A stretch of 64,000 nt of DNA. It comes from Saccharum officinarum. Lineage: Eukaryota; Streptophyta; Magnoliopsida; Poales; Poaceae. The DNA is taken from the NCBI GenBank assembly GCA_020631735.1, contig CM036231.1:5111831-5175830 (forward strand). The letters run 5' to 3'. The translations under genes were made by a program, and so were the position numbers. Below are positions 43,740-55,680 of this stretch, piece after piece (positions within the stretch are counted from its first letter, which is position 1; each line of letters begins with the position of its first letter). Below the pieces are notes generated by a model, which was given only the letters and a program-made list of their open reading frames with translations, had not been told where the DNA came from and ran no database searches.

Positions 43740-44255
43740 GATCCATCTATATCTACACCTAATACTAAAGAGGCAAAAAAAAAATTCGTCTAACCTAATC
43801 ACCGAGTAACACTCGGTCTGTTTTCTTCTCCATGTTATTTTTCTTTCCATTCTGCGTCCTATCTTCCTTTTTCCCTTTTTCTTTCCGCATCTATTGTTTC
43901 TTCCGTCCAACCTTTAACCGCTTTTTCCCTATAAACTGTTTTCTTTTCTTCTCCGGACTGCTTTCTCGTGTCTGTTATTTGAATGGGTCTTTTTCTGTTT
44001 TCTCTTTATTGTAGTACACAGTATCTCCTTTATCATTTGTTAATATAAAATATTTTCACCGCTAAATTTTTAATGTAGTTTTGATTAATAATATTCTTTT
44101 ATTAGAACCTAGGTTTGATAGTTCAACTAATCAAACTATAATTTAAATTTTTTAGCAGTTTGTTATCTAGTTATATACGTATATATTAGTGCAAGCCTCG
44201 ACGAGGGTTAGATGCGTATAAATCAAGAGATGTCTCCATTATAATCATCAATGTA

Positions 44256-44515
44256 CTCCCTCCGTATCGGATTTACAAGTTGTTTAGGACAGTGACGCGG
44301 TCTCCAAAACACAACTTTGACCTCTTGTTTTTATAAAAAATATTTATGAAAAAGTGATATATGTATACTTTTATAAAAGTATTTTTTTAAGATAATTCTA
44401 TTCATATAATTTTACATTTGCAGACTCAACAACTTAAAAGTTATTGATGATTTATATTCTTAATGTTTGACCCAAACCTTGTCCAAAACGACTTCTAAAT
44501 CCAATATGAAGGGAG
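44256..44515. mobile_element. Stowaway-like MITE
   Basis: Starts CTCCCTCCGTATCGGATTTA and ends AAATCCAATATGAAGGGAG, with TA on each side. It has 260 bp and an AT-rich interior. Confidence 0.85.
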
Positions 44516-44735
44516 TACGAACAATTCTTAACATGACGCAACTAACTCCTGTCGGCTATAATAAAAAAAATTCAAGTTACAATATATTTATGAGTAAATA
44601 TTTCTTTGTCTCATGACAAAAGAAAAAAACTATCAAATTTATATCTTAATTTGATATAGACTTAATAGGATATTATTATATTGTTGTCAATATATCTATA
44701 TCTATACTTTTATATCTATTCTCTATTCCTCCTAA

Positions 44736-46162
44736 TCTATATTATAATAATAAAGAGGCAAATTTTTCGCGTAAGATGTAAGTAAGACTCCTACTCAATT
44801 AAGATTACATGTAAGATTAGGTTGATACTAATCCAAATAGATCAAACTATGTGTAAGATGTAAGACTCCTCATGAACCAAGATTACATGTAGTACTAGAG
44901 ACGGGGATTAGTTACGATGCTTATACGCCTCATATATGCATCAGATACGTATCCAGGCCGTACTGCAAATTTTAGATACGTACGGGTCCGAACATAGCTG
45001 GATCAATTGGATATGGTCCATGAAAGCAAAACGGCCCAACTTTCCTCCCACGCGTGAGTTAGAGTTACCCCGTAATCTATCCTTCCCCTGGCCGCTGGCA
45101 GAACCACGCCGCATCCTGCGACTCCCGATCCAACTCCCACTGGCGACGGGTGGCCGGAGGGTGGCGAATGTCGGCCAAGCCTAGCGGTGGGGCAGGGAGC
45201 TGCTGGCAGCAAACCGGCGAGTCGAGGAAACAGTCGAGCGACGAGCGGCTGCTGCTCCACCCTCTCCGGCTCTCCTAGCTCCCAGCCCGGTGGCCCCTAC
45301 TTCTACAGCTGCAGGCTGCAGCCTCGCACGCCCGAGCTCCGAGCACGAGCAGGGCAGCGAGCGGCCGGCGGTGACGCTCTGCAGCCTCACGCCCCAATTC
45401 CAAGCGCAAGCGGAGCAGCGAGCGGCCGGTGATGATGCAATTAGGCGGTGCCTCCTCCAAGTCTGGCAATCCCTGGTCCCAGGTCCTAGCTGGCAAGCAA
45501 TAGCATCCCTAGAGTTTACTTTTATTCAATAATCAATATTCATCATGTGATGATTCACTGATTTGTGATGTGCTTCAATCTGAAATTTTGTTCTTTTTTA
45601 ACCTTTTAATATGAGTACATGTCTCTGCATGAAACGTGCTCCAATTTAAGTTGACGACCAACAAAAGAAGAAGAATCCATTATAAAAACATGTGTTTTTA
45701 GAGAAGGTTTTCAGGAGGCAATAACGTATGGCGCTGCGAGTAATGCAATCTCGAGTATAAAAGATTTTATTCTATGATAAGAAGCCATTTGCTTTGGATA
45801 ATAGGTGGAATCAAAGATTTCGACAAGCAGAGAAGCATTTGAGATTCATAAATAATGTAGTTATTATTATTAAAAAATCCTAGATGTGTCCTGTCACTAT
45901 TTCTTAGAGAATAGTGTATCTGATACTTATAGTATCCGTATATGGTGAACATATTTTATGACACATACTTAACTAGAACAACTCCCATCTGACAATGATA
46001 AATGCAGAGTCTGATTCCAATACGTATTGGTTGCGCCTCGCTCATTATGTATGTGACTCAGACTCATTACATGTGCTATGTGCTGATACGAGTCAGAACT
46101 ACTCATGTCTGATTCCTATATATATTGGGACTCCGTTGCAACGCACAGACACATTTACTAGT
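44736..46162 (+). mobile_element. Helitron (1.43 kb) with GC-rich insert
   Basis: The 5' end TCTATATTATAATAATAAAG begins at 44736. The 3' end CCGTTGCAACGCAC...CTAGT finishes at 46162. A GC-rich block at 45040-45480, with open frames on both strands, is out of character with the AT-rich rest and may be captured gene sequence; I do not recognise its product. Confidence 0.65.
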
Positions 46163-48920
46163 AATAATAATAAAGAGGCAAAATTTTAGATTTTTTTTCG
46201 TCCATCTATTTTTTTCGTCCACCTCCCCTAATTACCGGTCTATTTTATTTATAACACATATATGTTGGGATTCTTGAAGGAACTTGATAGGTATAGGAAT
46301 CCTAATACAAACATGAATAGGAATCCAAATCTCTTTCTCTGCCTGATATCAAAGCGATTTTTTCAACCCGTATTTTTTATTCCTAAATTACCTTTATTTC
46401 TGTCTGTGAGCTCCCACATATACCGTCCTTGTCTGCGTCGCCCTAAGACCTACCTTTCATTCTTCTTCATGCAACTATCGAAGAGTTGGAGTCCTATTGG
46501 CTTTCTTGTCCGATACTTCTTTCTTCTTCATGCAGCTATTGAAGAGTTGGAGTCCTATTGGCTTTCTTGTCCTATAAGTACTCTAGCATGTTACAAAAAA
46601 TCAAATCCACACAGCTCCGGTTCTCATATATATCAGACACCGAAACAAATCATAATCAAATAACCAAATTATTACAAATTCAAGATTAAAGGGCTGCAAC
46701 CGCTTTTAACCTGGGTTTGGCTTCTGTGTCTTGAAAAGACAGAGTGGGAGCTAGCAGCCAAGCTGGTGTGGCCGGCGCGATGGGCACGCGGGCGGCCAAC
46801 ATGGTAACCGCACGGACGGCACAGGCCTGGGGCGGGGCGAGGGCGCGTGGACGGCGCGGAGAGCGACACCGGCATGGCGAGCATACGGTTAGTGAGGCGA
46901 GCTCGCGGCCAGCACGGAGACCAAAGCTGCGAGAGTCGACGCGGGCCTGGAGCACGGCGAGCGTGCAACCGTCGCGGAAGGTGACGCGGCGATCGTGCGT
47001 GGCCACCGCAGACGGCGGAGCGGCGAAAGCGCGACAACCGCGCTCCAGAGTGGGCGCGGTCGTTGCGGAGGACGGCGGAGCGAGGCTCTGAGTTTTCACC
47101 ATGCGGGACAGAGGGAGCGTTCCAGGCAGAGCATGCGAGCACGGACGCGTTTTCCTACGGCGGGCTGCTCCGCTCTCCCACACCGTCCGTGCCGCACCTC
47201 GACGCCCGTAGGCACCACCCACCAGCCCCCACTGGATGCGGGCCTCAAATCACTGGCCTCGCACGCTGCCACGCCGCTCTGGAGGAGGCCACCAGACGCC
47301 TCCCGATCGTAGAGGGCGTAGCCGCTGTGCTGGGTTGTGGTCGATGAAGGGGCCATAGTGCGTCGGACCGCCGCCGCCGGGCCACTGCAGAGACCCGGCC
47401 TCGCCATGAAGGAGGCACATGCGTCGTGATGCCAACAATCTGCAGTTGGAGCTGTGGCATATGTGTTCCCACCAAGTAGGACATGTGTATCAAGTTTCTA
47501 CTTGATTTCGATTCAATGGATTCAATAACTTCATGGACCGCTCCATCGACAAGCTTGCCAAATGCTAAAGTGCTCGGATGCACGAACAATTTGCATGATG
47601 TCTTGGTGTTCACTGGATATGAAACGCTAAGGACGCATGGGCTGCACCTTATAGGAGGTCCTCCTGCTTTGGAACCGCCACACGTAGCAGTGACCCTGGT
47701 TCGCACAGAGCTCATCGACGGTGTCTCAGTCTCGGCGGAAGCACGGCTGGACGACGTCTCAGCGTCGCACTGTCCGTGCTCCTCAGCGGCATCTAGGAGG
47801 CGGCCTGCAGACCACCACCTCCTTCGAGCGGCGGGCGCAGAACAACTCGGCTCCCCGGACGGCGAGCAGCGGGCGCACAGGACGGCTCGGCGCGCGACAC
47901 CGGCGCGGGGCGAGCGAATAAGCAGGTGCTCCAGCTTATCTTTACGGAGGAAAACCAAAGTCTCCAGTTAAAAATTAAAATGTTGACGGCCATCAGATCT
48001 TACTTTGACGGTTGATATAGGCACGAAAGTTACACTGTAACGTGAGAGGAACGTTACTGAATCTCGCTTAGGGCCACAAAGCGCCACTGCCTTGGCCGCC
48101 GTGCTGTAGTGCGCCAACGCTCCCTGCGCCACGGGCTGCAGCCTGCGGCCGCGACCAACACACTCTATCCAGTCCAGCCTCACAACGCAGTTACCTAGCA
48201 GCTGCTTGTGCGCTCGGTTGTCGCCACTTCTCATGTTGGCTGCCGTGTGCCCATGTTGCATCACCCAGTCATGAGCGCGCTGCTGGTTGCAGCACATGGA
48301 TGGATTAGATTAGTGGGCTATGACTGTTGGATGGGAGACGGAAGGATAAGAACAGATTGTAGAGAGAGGATCATAAAGCAGACAAACGGTCTGGAGTCAG
48401 ATCAATAAAGCGTTCGACCTGTGCCAATTATTTTCGTGTTATCAACGATCCTATATATATATACAATCCTGAGTTCATGTGTGGCATCATGGCATTGCAG
48501 GACATTTTCTTTTTTCGTTTATTCCATGATATGCATCTATGCTCATCTAGACATGACGGATCTATATATACGGTCGAGCTTTAGCTCCTACTTCGATTTT
48601 TATAGCTTCTTACAAGTGTCCCGCCAAACGTTCATCTACGAAATGGCTCCTTATAAAGAGTCTGTAAGAGCCAGAATCGCAAAATTGTGGCTTCTCTCAG
48701 CTCTTTCTCACAAACTTGATAAAATTACTACAAAATTACTACTGAAGTCGTTTTTTCCAAATATTTTATAAAACGACTTAGCTCCACTAGCTAGAGAAGT
48801 CGCTGCTCCACATGATTCAGAGCCAAAGTCTTTTAAGACAAGCCGGAGTCCTACCAAACAGGCCCATAGTGTTTCGAGACGTCAATTATCCCCGTTGCAA
48901 TGCACTGGCACTTTTCTATT
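46163..48920 (+). mobile_element. Helitron-like segment directly following, with captured-looking GC-rich core
   Basis: It begins AATAATAATAAAGAGGC immediately after the previous CTAGT and ends CCCGTTGCAATGCACTGGCAC...CTATT at 48920. The core 46740-48300 is GC-rich, with long open frames on both strands (e.g. 47245-47958 minus), but I see no recognisable domain. Capture of host fragments is an inference. A MITE-like piece ending CCAAACAGGCCC lies near 48855. Confidence 0.5.
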
Positions 48921-49004
48921 AAATATTAAAGAGCAAAATATTCTCGACAAGGAGTTATATTTGATTTTTTTTCTCCCATTGCAATGCACAGGCATATTTG
49001 CTAT
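48921..49004 (+). mobile_element. Short Helitron remnant
   Basis: Only about 85 bp lie between AATATTAAAGAGC and CCCATTGCAATGCACAGGC...CTAT, i.e. a 5' and 3' end with almost no interior. Confidence 0.5.
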
Positions 49005-49939
49005 AATAATAAAGAGGAAAAATTTCAGCCCATTTTTTTGGTCCATCCATTTTTTTTGGGTTTGTCTTCCTCTGGCTACAGAACAATGGAGAGTTTCTTC
49101 CGTTCGGACTTCTATATATAACATGCGTTCATACAAGTTAGAATAACTCTTATCTAGCGCGATACAGAGTCAGATTCCAAAACATATTGGATCGTAAAAA
49201 ACAAATTAATAACTGGCTAATAAATCAAAAGGATTGCATGTACAATTCTATCTCTTTACAATAGGAAGGAAACAATTCTAATTGAACTTTAGGTTCGACC
49301 AAACAGGTGTACGCAGCATAGGACACCAAATTTCTAATCCTAATCCTAATCGGACCCAAGCCAAGAACCCGGTTCGACCAAAACACGTGCACGTAGGGAC
49401 AGAATACCTCCGAGCTCCATATATAGTAACGAAACTAAAAACAGCTTCCACCCAGACTAAAACTTGAATATTAAACAACTCTGACCTCCTACGTGTACAT
49501 GTCTCCTCGTCCCTGTGCTTGACACATGCACACGTGTATGCATGATTAAACAAAATGGCACCAGCGCAATTAAAGAAAGTAAAGCCTCTGAACAATGCCA
49601 ATTAGGTGGTCAGGAATGTATCTTTGAATTTCAGTAGAGTAGAGTAGAGTAGAGCCAATACCAATATAACTTCTCTGCTTTTTTTCGGTTTTCATGAGAA
49701 AATTATCTCCTTCAAATATTAGCTTGACTGGCAAATGAGCAACGATTGATAGAGCTACATCTGTCATCTTGCTTTTTTTTGCATCAAATAAAAAGTGAAC
49801 CAAATTAAGTAATTTGATGAGCTTTGGGCTCACCGTCCTCTTTCCCTTAAACAAAGTCGTCATCGATTTTGAGCCAATATCAAACACTTCTTGGTTCTTG
49901 ACTCATAAGCCGTGCTCATGTGCTACAAAACTCGCATCT
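49005..49939 (+). mobile_element. Helitron-like left end and AT-rich spacer
   Basis: AATAATAAAGAGGAAAAATT at 49005 repeats the Helitron start. No clean CTAGT end is found; GGGTCCCATTGAAACGTGCG near 49977 may be a degraded 3' hairpin. No gene is supported. Confidence 0.4.
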
Positions 49940-50586
49940 AGCGATCATATGCGATTCTAATATATTTATTTATATGGGTCCCATTGAAACGTGCGCCATG
50001 TTTTTCATAAGGAACGTACGAGCACATGGCGTGCTCTTCCATGGCAAGAACCTCCGGGAACAGCGTCTTCCACCACAGGCATCGAAGTTGCACACCTGGA
50101 AAGCAGAGCTCCACCCGCACGTGATTGGTTGGATGGAACAGGTACCGATACTGCGCCAGGTGGTGGAACTCGGCGTCACGCTTCGGGAACAGAAGGTCGA
50201 GCTCCTGCTTCAACGTCATGACCAGGAACAACCTCGGCACGGTGTACATGTTGGTTCTCATGACCAGCCATTGCACGTTCGACAGCAGCCGTTGGTCGTC
50301 AGCGCACAAGAACATCTTGTCCTCATAGTCGTGGTTGAGGTGGAGGTATATGAACGCCGACAGTTGCGTCGTCAGCACATCAGCCCTGAACACCTTGTTA
50401 TCCAACATATTGTCGTAGCTCTTAGAGGTATCGATGCTGAAGTTGGTGTAACTTGCCAGGGGGAAATCCCACGGGAGCAGCCACGTCGTACCGGCAAAGG
50501 ATCACAGAAGAGCTCGTCCATCTCAATACTTGGGTCCACGAGGACACAGTTGGTGAGCACCACGTAGAGGAATACCGATGCGGTTG
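49940..50586 (-). pseudogene. GT37 fucosyltransferase-like fragment cut by a Sirevirus
   Basis: On the minus strand the fragment reads FLYVVLTNCVLVDPSIEMDE and LFCDP near 50580-50520, then, after a one-base frame change near 50505-50525, TTWLLPWDFPLASYTNFSID, SKSYDNMLDN, FIYLHLNHDYEDKMFLCADD, WLVMRTNMYTVPRLFL and YRYLFHPTN (to about 50120). This order matches the middle of plant xyloglucan/arabinogalactan fucosyltransferases (GT37). They are Golgi type II proteins of ~500 residues, so about 150-200 residues remain. The upstream part would lie to the right and is separated by the LTR that starts at 50587. Frame damage makes it a pseudogene. Confidence 0.7.
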
Positions 50587-51169
50587 TGAAAGTCCTATGT
50601 TTGGTGTTGGTAATTAGTGACAATGCCTAAGTACTAATCTTATACCTAAGTTGTATGTAGCATATGAGGATTAGTATATTCCAAGATTGGTGGCAAGATG
50701 GACATGGTGATCATGATGGCCACACTTAGATTTGGACGCAACCCTACGTGATCAAGGCAAAGGTATATGCTTAAGGGTTGTGTTTTAGTAACCAAGACAC
50801 CTAGTGGGTGTGGTTACATTATAGGTTAGATAGTCGTACTATAAAGAGGGGAATGACGCGGCTATTGAACTCCTAAGTGCCTCTAGGTGTGCATTTCATA
50901 ATCATATGCATTTGGATAGAACTAATAATGCCTCGAAAAATGATTATGAAAATGCTAACACACTTATACATGACGAGATCATTTGGTGGTGTTAGCACGT
51001 TTACGAAGGCGATGGAGTTTGAGCGGTAAAGAGGGTTTGGGGTCCTCTCTCCCTCCCGCCGAGCTTGCGAGGCAGGATTCAGGCGTTTTCGATGAGTTGA
51101 AACGACTATTTTTCCACTACGCCGGAAGTCAGAAAAGAAACGGAGGCGAACGGAGGTCACAGAGGTGAT

Positions 51170-51690
51170 CGGACGCTGGACCGGACGCGGTCTCTGTATG
51201 ACCGGACGCGTCCGGTCAGTGTTCAGCATCTGCGCGTGTTTTAGTTTGATGATCGGACGCGCAGCGTGTCCGATCACTATCGACCGGACGCGTCCGGTCG
51301 TTCAGGGAGCTTACTGGACTCTAACCGGACGCTGGCACTGTGGCGTCCGGTCATTTCTCCAGCGCGTCTGGTTATTGTGCTGTTGTGCGCTGCTCATGCT
51401 TGACCGGCGCGTCCGGTCAGTCACGGGACCGGCGCGTTCGGTCGTTCGCAGCGCGTCCGGTCAGCGCGTCAAGCGCGTCCGGTCAGTGCTTCGCGACTTA
51501 GCCGTTGTGCGACCAGCTCGTCCGGTTGTTTAGACCAGCGCGTCCGATCAGTGCTTCGCGACTTAGCCGTTGTGCGACCAGCGTGTCCGGTCGTTTAGAC
51601 CAGCGTGTCCGGTCAGTGCTTCACGAGTTAGCCGTTGGGCGACCGGCACGTCCGGTCAGTTGGACCAGCGCGTCCGGTCAGCGCGATTTC
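51170..51690. repeat. Palindromic CpG-rich array, second LTR
   Basis: Same GACCGGACGCGTCCGGTC motif family as at 4193, including a longer series of half-sites (GACCAGCGCGTCCGGTCAG type) in regular succession at 51530-51690. It ends about 45 bp before the TATA box. Confidence 0.85.
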
Positions 51691-52529
51691 GGCTGTTTCA
51701 AGTTTCTAACGGCTCTATTCGAAGGGGTACGTCTATATATACTCGTTGGCCGGCTCAAGGCTCACTCTCTTGAACATTTGACATACTTGTGAGCACTTTG
51801 AGCTAAGCAACTCTCCTTCCACTCATATCTCTTGCTTCTTTACATATTCGAAGTGAGATTGAGTGATCCAAGTGCATTTGCATTGTGAGATAGCATCTAG
51901 TTGGCACTTGGTGGTTGATTTGCTGCGGGATTCTTGTTTCTCTTGGTGGTTGCCGCCACCTAGACGGCTTGGAGCAGCTTGGAGGCGTTGGCAAGAGTTG
52001 GTGATTGTTCTTGGCCACCTCCGGTGATTGTGAGGGGTTTGTGCCTACCTCGGTGAAGCGCCAAAGGCAACGTTAGTAAATTGCTCGTGTCATTGCAACC
52101 TTTTGCTATTTGGTAGGTTCTTGTGGCGCCTTCTGAGAGGCTCGGTGTGAGACCGATTAGCCACCGAACCACGTGGTGAAGAGGGACACAACGGGTACTA
52201 GCGTGCCGGCAAGCACGTGAACCTCGGGATAAATCTTTATGTCATCACTTTCATATTGTGATTGATTGATCCCGGTGTTCGGTTATCTTGGTATTCATTG
52301 TTGATCATATTGGTTGGCTCAATACTTCGCCCCTCAGTGAAACTCTCCTAACTCAACTCCGCATTACTTTCTTAGTTATCTTTGCTAGCTAGTTAGCTTT
52401 ACTAGAGTAGCTCTTTTATGTAGCTTGCTAGTTGTAGTTGTAGTTGTAGTTACCTTCTCGGTTTGAATTATGCGGTTGAGTGCAACTACTAGAATTGTGT
52501 TTTGGATAGGTGGCTTGCAAACACCCCGT

Positions 52530-54682
52530 TGTAAGGTCCTAGATGGCTAGAGGGGGGGGTGAATAGCCTATAAAAAATTCTACAAGCACCACTAAGCAAA
52601 CTTGTTAGAATAACAAACGGCGTAAAGAGAGTTTTGCTTAGCCAAAGGTGGTGATGCAAGCCTTCTATCCACAAGTCTAGTAGATTATGATCTCTAGTTC
52701 ACACAAGAGCTATGTCACTAATTTAACACTAGACAACAAGCTAACAACACTACTAGCAAAGCTACTACTAGAGCTACACAAGATAATCTAGTAAAGATAA
52801 GTGCAAGAGAGAGGATTATGATTCTTATACCGACGGTGAGGAGAAGATGTTGCCAATCACCAAGATGATATACAATCAATCAATATTGACAACAACTCAA
52901 TATGAACACCAATCACCGGGAGACAAGAGACACAATATTTTTGTTCACCCGGTATTCACTTGTGCACCGACAAGCTACGTCACCGGTTGTGTCGACCAAC
53001 ACTTAGATGGTTCCCCGGTGTGACCCTCAAGTCACTTGCCCCTCAAGGCACGCCCCGTAAGGCACCGCAAGACGCCACTCTCAAGTGAGGTAACTCAATG
53101 ACACGCGCATTCCACTAGAGTTGCTTTTGGCGTCCCGCCGAGGAAAGCACAAGAACCTCTCACAAACAACCGGAGGTGGCCAAGAACAATCACCTTCTCT
53201 TGCCAACGCCTCCAACAATCTCCAAGCCGGCTAGGAGCGGTACTCTCCAAGAGTAACAAGAAATCCACCGACTAAACCACCCATAAGTGCCACTAGATGT
53301 CCTCAAGCTATACAATGCACTTTGGGATCACTCAATCTCACTTTTGATTTGTAAACAAGCAAGAGAGATGAGTGGGAGGAGTAGCTCTAGCTCAAAGGAT
53401 GCACAAGAGTGTTAGAAATGCCAAGAGACCTCCCCAAGGGCCGGCCAACGAGTATTTATAAGCATCCCATCCAAATAGAGCCGTTGCCACTCCACTGACC
53501 GTTTTTTCGGGATGACCGGACGCGCCGGTCGAAACTGACCGGACACGCTTCACCGCGTCCGGTCGCCCTGCGACGTCCACGTGTCCCTCGGATTCAAACG
53601 CGACCGTTAGATCCTCCAACGGTCACTATGCGCCAACGGTCAAACGCTATGACCGGACGCGCTGCTCAAACGACCGGACGCGCCGGTCGCACAGTGCCGC
53701 GCGCCCGCGAAGCAATGACCGGACGCGCTCCAGAAGATGACCGGACGCGACAGTGCCAGCGTCCGGTCGGAGTCCAGTAAGCTCCCTCGATGATCGGACG
53801 CGTCCGATCGTGTGTGACCGGACGCTCACCGCGTCCGATCGACCTTGCGAACTGCAGTTCCCTCAGGACGCCTGACCAGACGCGCCGGTCCCGCGAGTGA
53901 CCGGACGCGCCGGTTGCAAACCCTAGCCCGCGCGCCCAACTCCTACGCTGTACTGACCGGACGCGTCCGGTGCAGCGTCCGGTCACCTCAGTGACCCCGT
54001 TCGCCTCCGTTTCTTTTCCGACTTCCGGCGTAGTGGAAAATAGGCATTTCATTTTCCCGAAATCGCCTGAATCCCGCGCTCGCACGCTCGGTGGGAGGGA
54101 GAGAGGAACCCAAACCCCTCTCTACCCGCAAACCACAGCGCGACCAACACCACCTTTTGTAAATGTGCCAACACCATCAAGTGTACATCTCCATGTGCTT
54201 GTGTGTTAGCTTTTTCTCAATCATTTTCAAAGGTTTTCCAATTAGCTCACTAGGCCCTACATGCAATGCACTTCATGAATTCACCTAGTGGCACCCGTGC
54301 ATCGAATAACCGATAAGACTTCCCCTCTTAATAGTTCGGCTATCGATCCTAAACCACTCACACCCTCTATGGTGTCTTGAGTGTAAAACAAAATGGCCCT
54401 ATGGTTATACCTTTGCCTTGAGCCCATTTTGTTTCTCCAAATGATATGATCCACTTCATATCATCACATGACCATCTCGATCCATCGACCTTGACTTCAC
54501 TTGCTCTTCACCGTTGCATTGGTCCGTCGGCGCTAAGTCTCATCTTGGTCTTCACCATCTTGGTCATATGAGTCAATGTCATGTCTCATATGCAATGACC
54601 AACTTTATCTAAATCATCCACTTAGATACAAAGGTTAGTCCTAGGTTTCATCAATTAGCCAAAACCAAACTAGGGACTTTCA
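52530..54682 (-). mobile_element. Antisense Sirevirus solo LTR (2153 bp), TSD CCCGT
   Basis: Starts TGTAAGGTCC and ends GGGACTTTCA on the plus strand, i.e. a complete LTR in reverse. CCCGT flanks it at 52525-52529 and 54683-54687. It contains the reversed palindromic array at 53510-53990 and a reversed TATA (TATTTATA, about 53453). No internal region is present, so it is a solo LTR from LTR-LTR recombination. Confidence 0.92.
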
Positions 54683-54807
54683 CCCGTAGGCTAAGCAAAA
54701 CTCGCATCTCGCTATTTGTTATATTGATAAACTTGTTTAGCTTGTCTTTGTAGAAAATTTTTAAAAGGCTATTCACCCCCCCCCTCTAGCCATCAAGACC
54801 TTTCAAG

Positions 54808-54819
54808 TGGTATCAGAGC
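54808..54819 (+). other. Primer-binding site of Sirevirus 2
   Basis: TGGTATCAGAGC is complementary to the 3' end of initiator tRNA-Met, the usual primer of copia elements. It lies 2 bp after the LTR. Confidence 0.9.
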
Positions 54820-54859
54820 CGTGGTCACCGTTTTCAAGGCTTAACAACCTCGGTGTAAG

Positions 54860-55680
54860 ATGGCTCAAGTTGTGTTCAACCATGTCGGGGGCAAGCCTCC
54901 ATTCTTTGATGGTGTCACATCTTTTGATCATTGGAAAAGAAAGATGAAGCAATATCTTGGCTCTATTCATGAGAACGTTTGGAAGGTGACACACCATGAT
55001 TATGCTATCATTGATCTCGACAACCTCACCAACAATGATCGCATCAACAACTAATGCAACACTATGGCTCTCAATACTCTCTACAATGGGATTGATGCAA
55101 AGGTCTTTGAGCAAATCAAGGATCTTAAGATGGCAAGTGAAGTGTGGACAAGATTAGAGGAAATATATGAGGGCACTTCAACGGTAAAGAGTGCCAAGCT
55201 CTATATGCTTAAGGATAAGTTTGCAATCTTCAAGATAAAGGATGATGAGTCCATACCGGAGATGTTCTATAGGCTACAAGTTATTATCAATGATCTAAAG
55301 AGCCTAGGAGAAGATGTCAAGGACAAGGACTTCTCACATAAGTTCTTGATGAACTTACCTAAGAAGTTTGCTATCTTGAGGAAGATGATCCAAAGAGAGG
55401 GTTTGGACAAGGTGACTTCAAACCAAGTGCTTAGAGATGTCATGACCGATGCTCAATATGATGATGATGAAGATGAAGATGAGAAGAAGGAGATCAAGGT
55501 TAACAAGAGAAGACCACCGCATTCAAGGCTTCTTCTTCCAAGGGCAAGAGCAAGGTTGATGATGATAATGATCCATTTGATGATAAGATCATGACCCTTC
55601 TAGTGCAAAAGATGGGTCGGTTCATGAAGAAGAGAGGCTATGGTGCAAGAAAGAGAAGGGACTTTATGAAGGCAAAGGAG
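54860..55680 (+). pseudogene. Ty1/copia gag, interrupted
   Basis: The gag starts MAQVVFNHVGGKPPFFDG (ATG 54860) and contains the copia gag core (WTRLEEIYEGTSTVKSAK, LKDKFAIFKIKDDESI). A TAA at 55052-55054 and a one-base shift near 55510 break the frame; similarity then continues to KKRGYGARKRRDFMKAKE at 55680, where the Tekay LTR begins. The rest of the element lies beyond the window. Confidence 0.88.

Larger units (their letters stand above)
50587..54805 (+). mobile_element. Sirevirus 5' LTR, split by a solo LTR
   Basis: The LTR parts are 50587-52529 (TGAAAGTCC start) and 54688-54805 (ending GACCTTTCA), about 2060 bp together. It carries the palindromic array (51170-51690) and a TATATATA box near 51734. 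The primer-binding site follows after AG. Confidence 0.88.

Noticed and set aside
46672..47222. Overlapping minus-strand frames taken as a complete gene
   Set aside because: No start context, introns or domain; kept only as possible captured cargo.
51170..51690. Coding frame through the palindromic array (e.g. 51165-51533)
   Set aside because: The apparent frame results from stop-free CGGTC repeats; the encoded peptide is a repeat of the DNA motif and lies in the LTR regulatory part.
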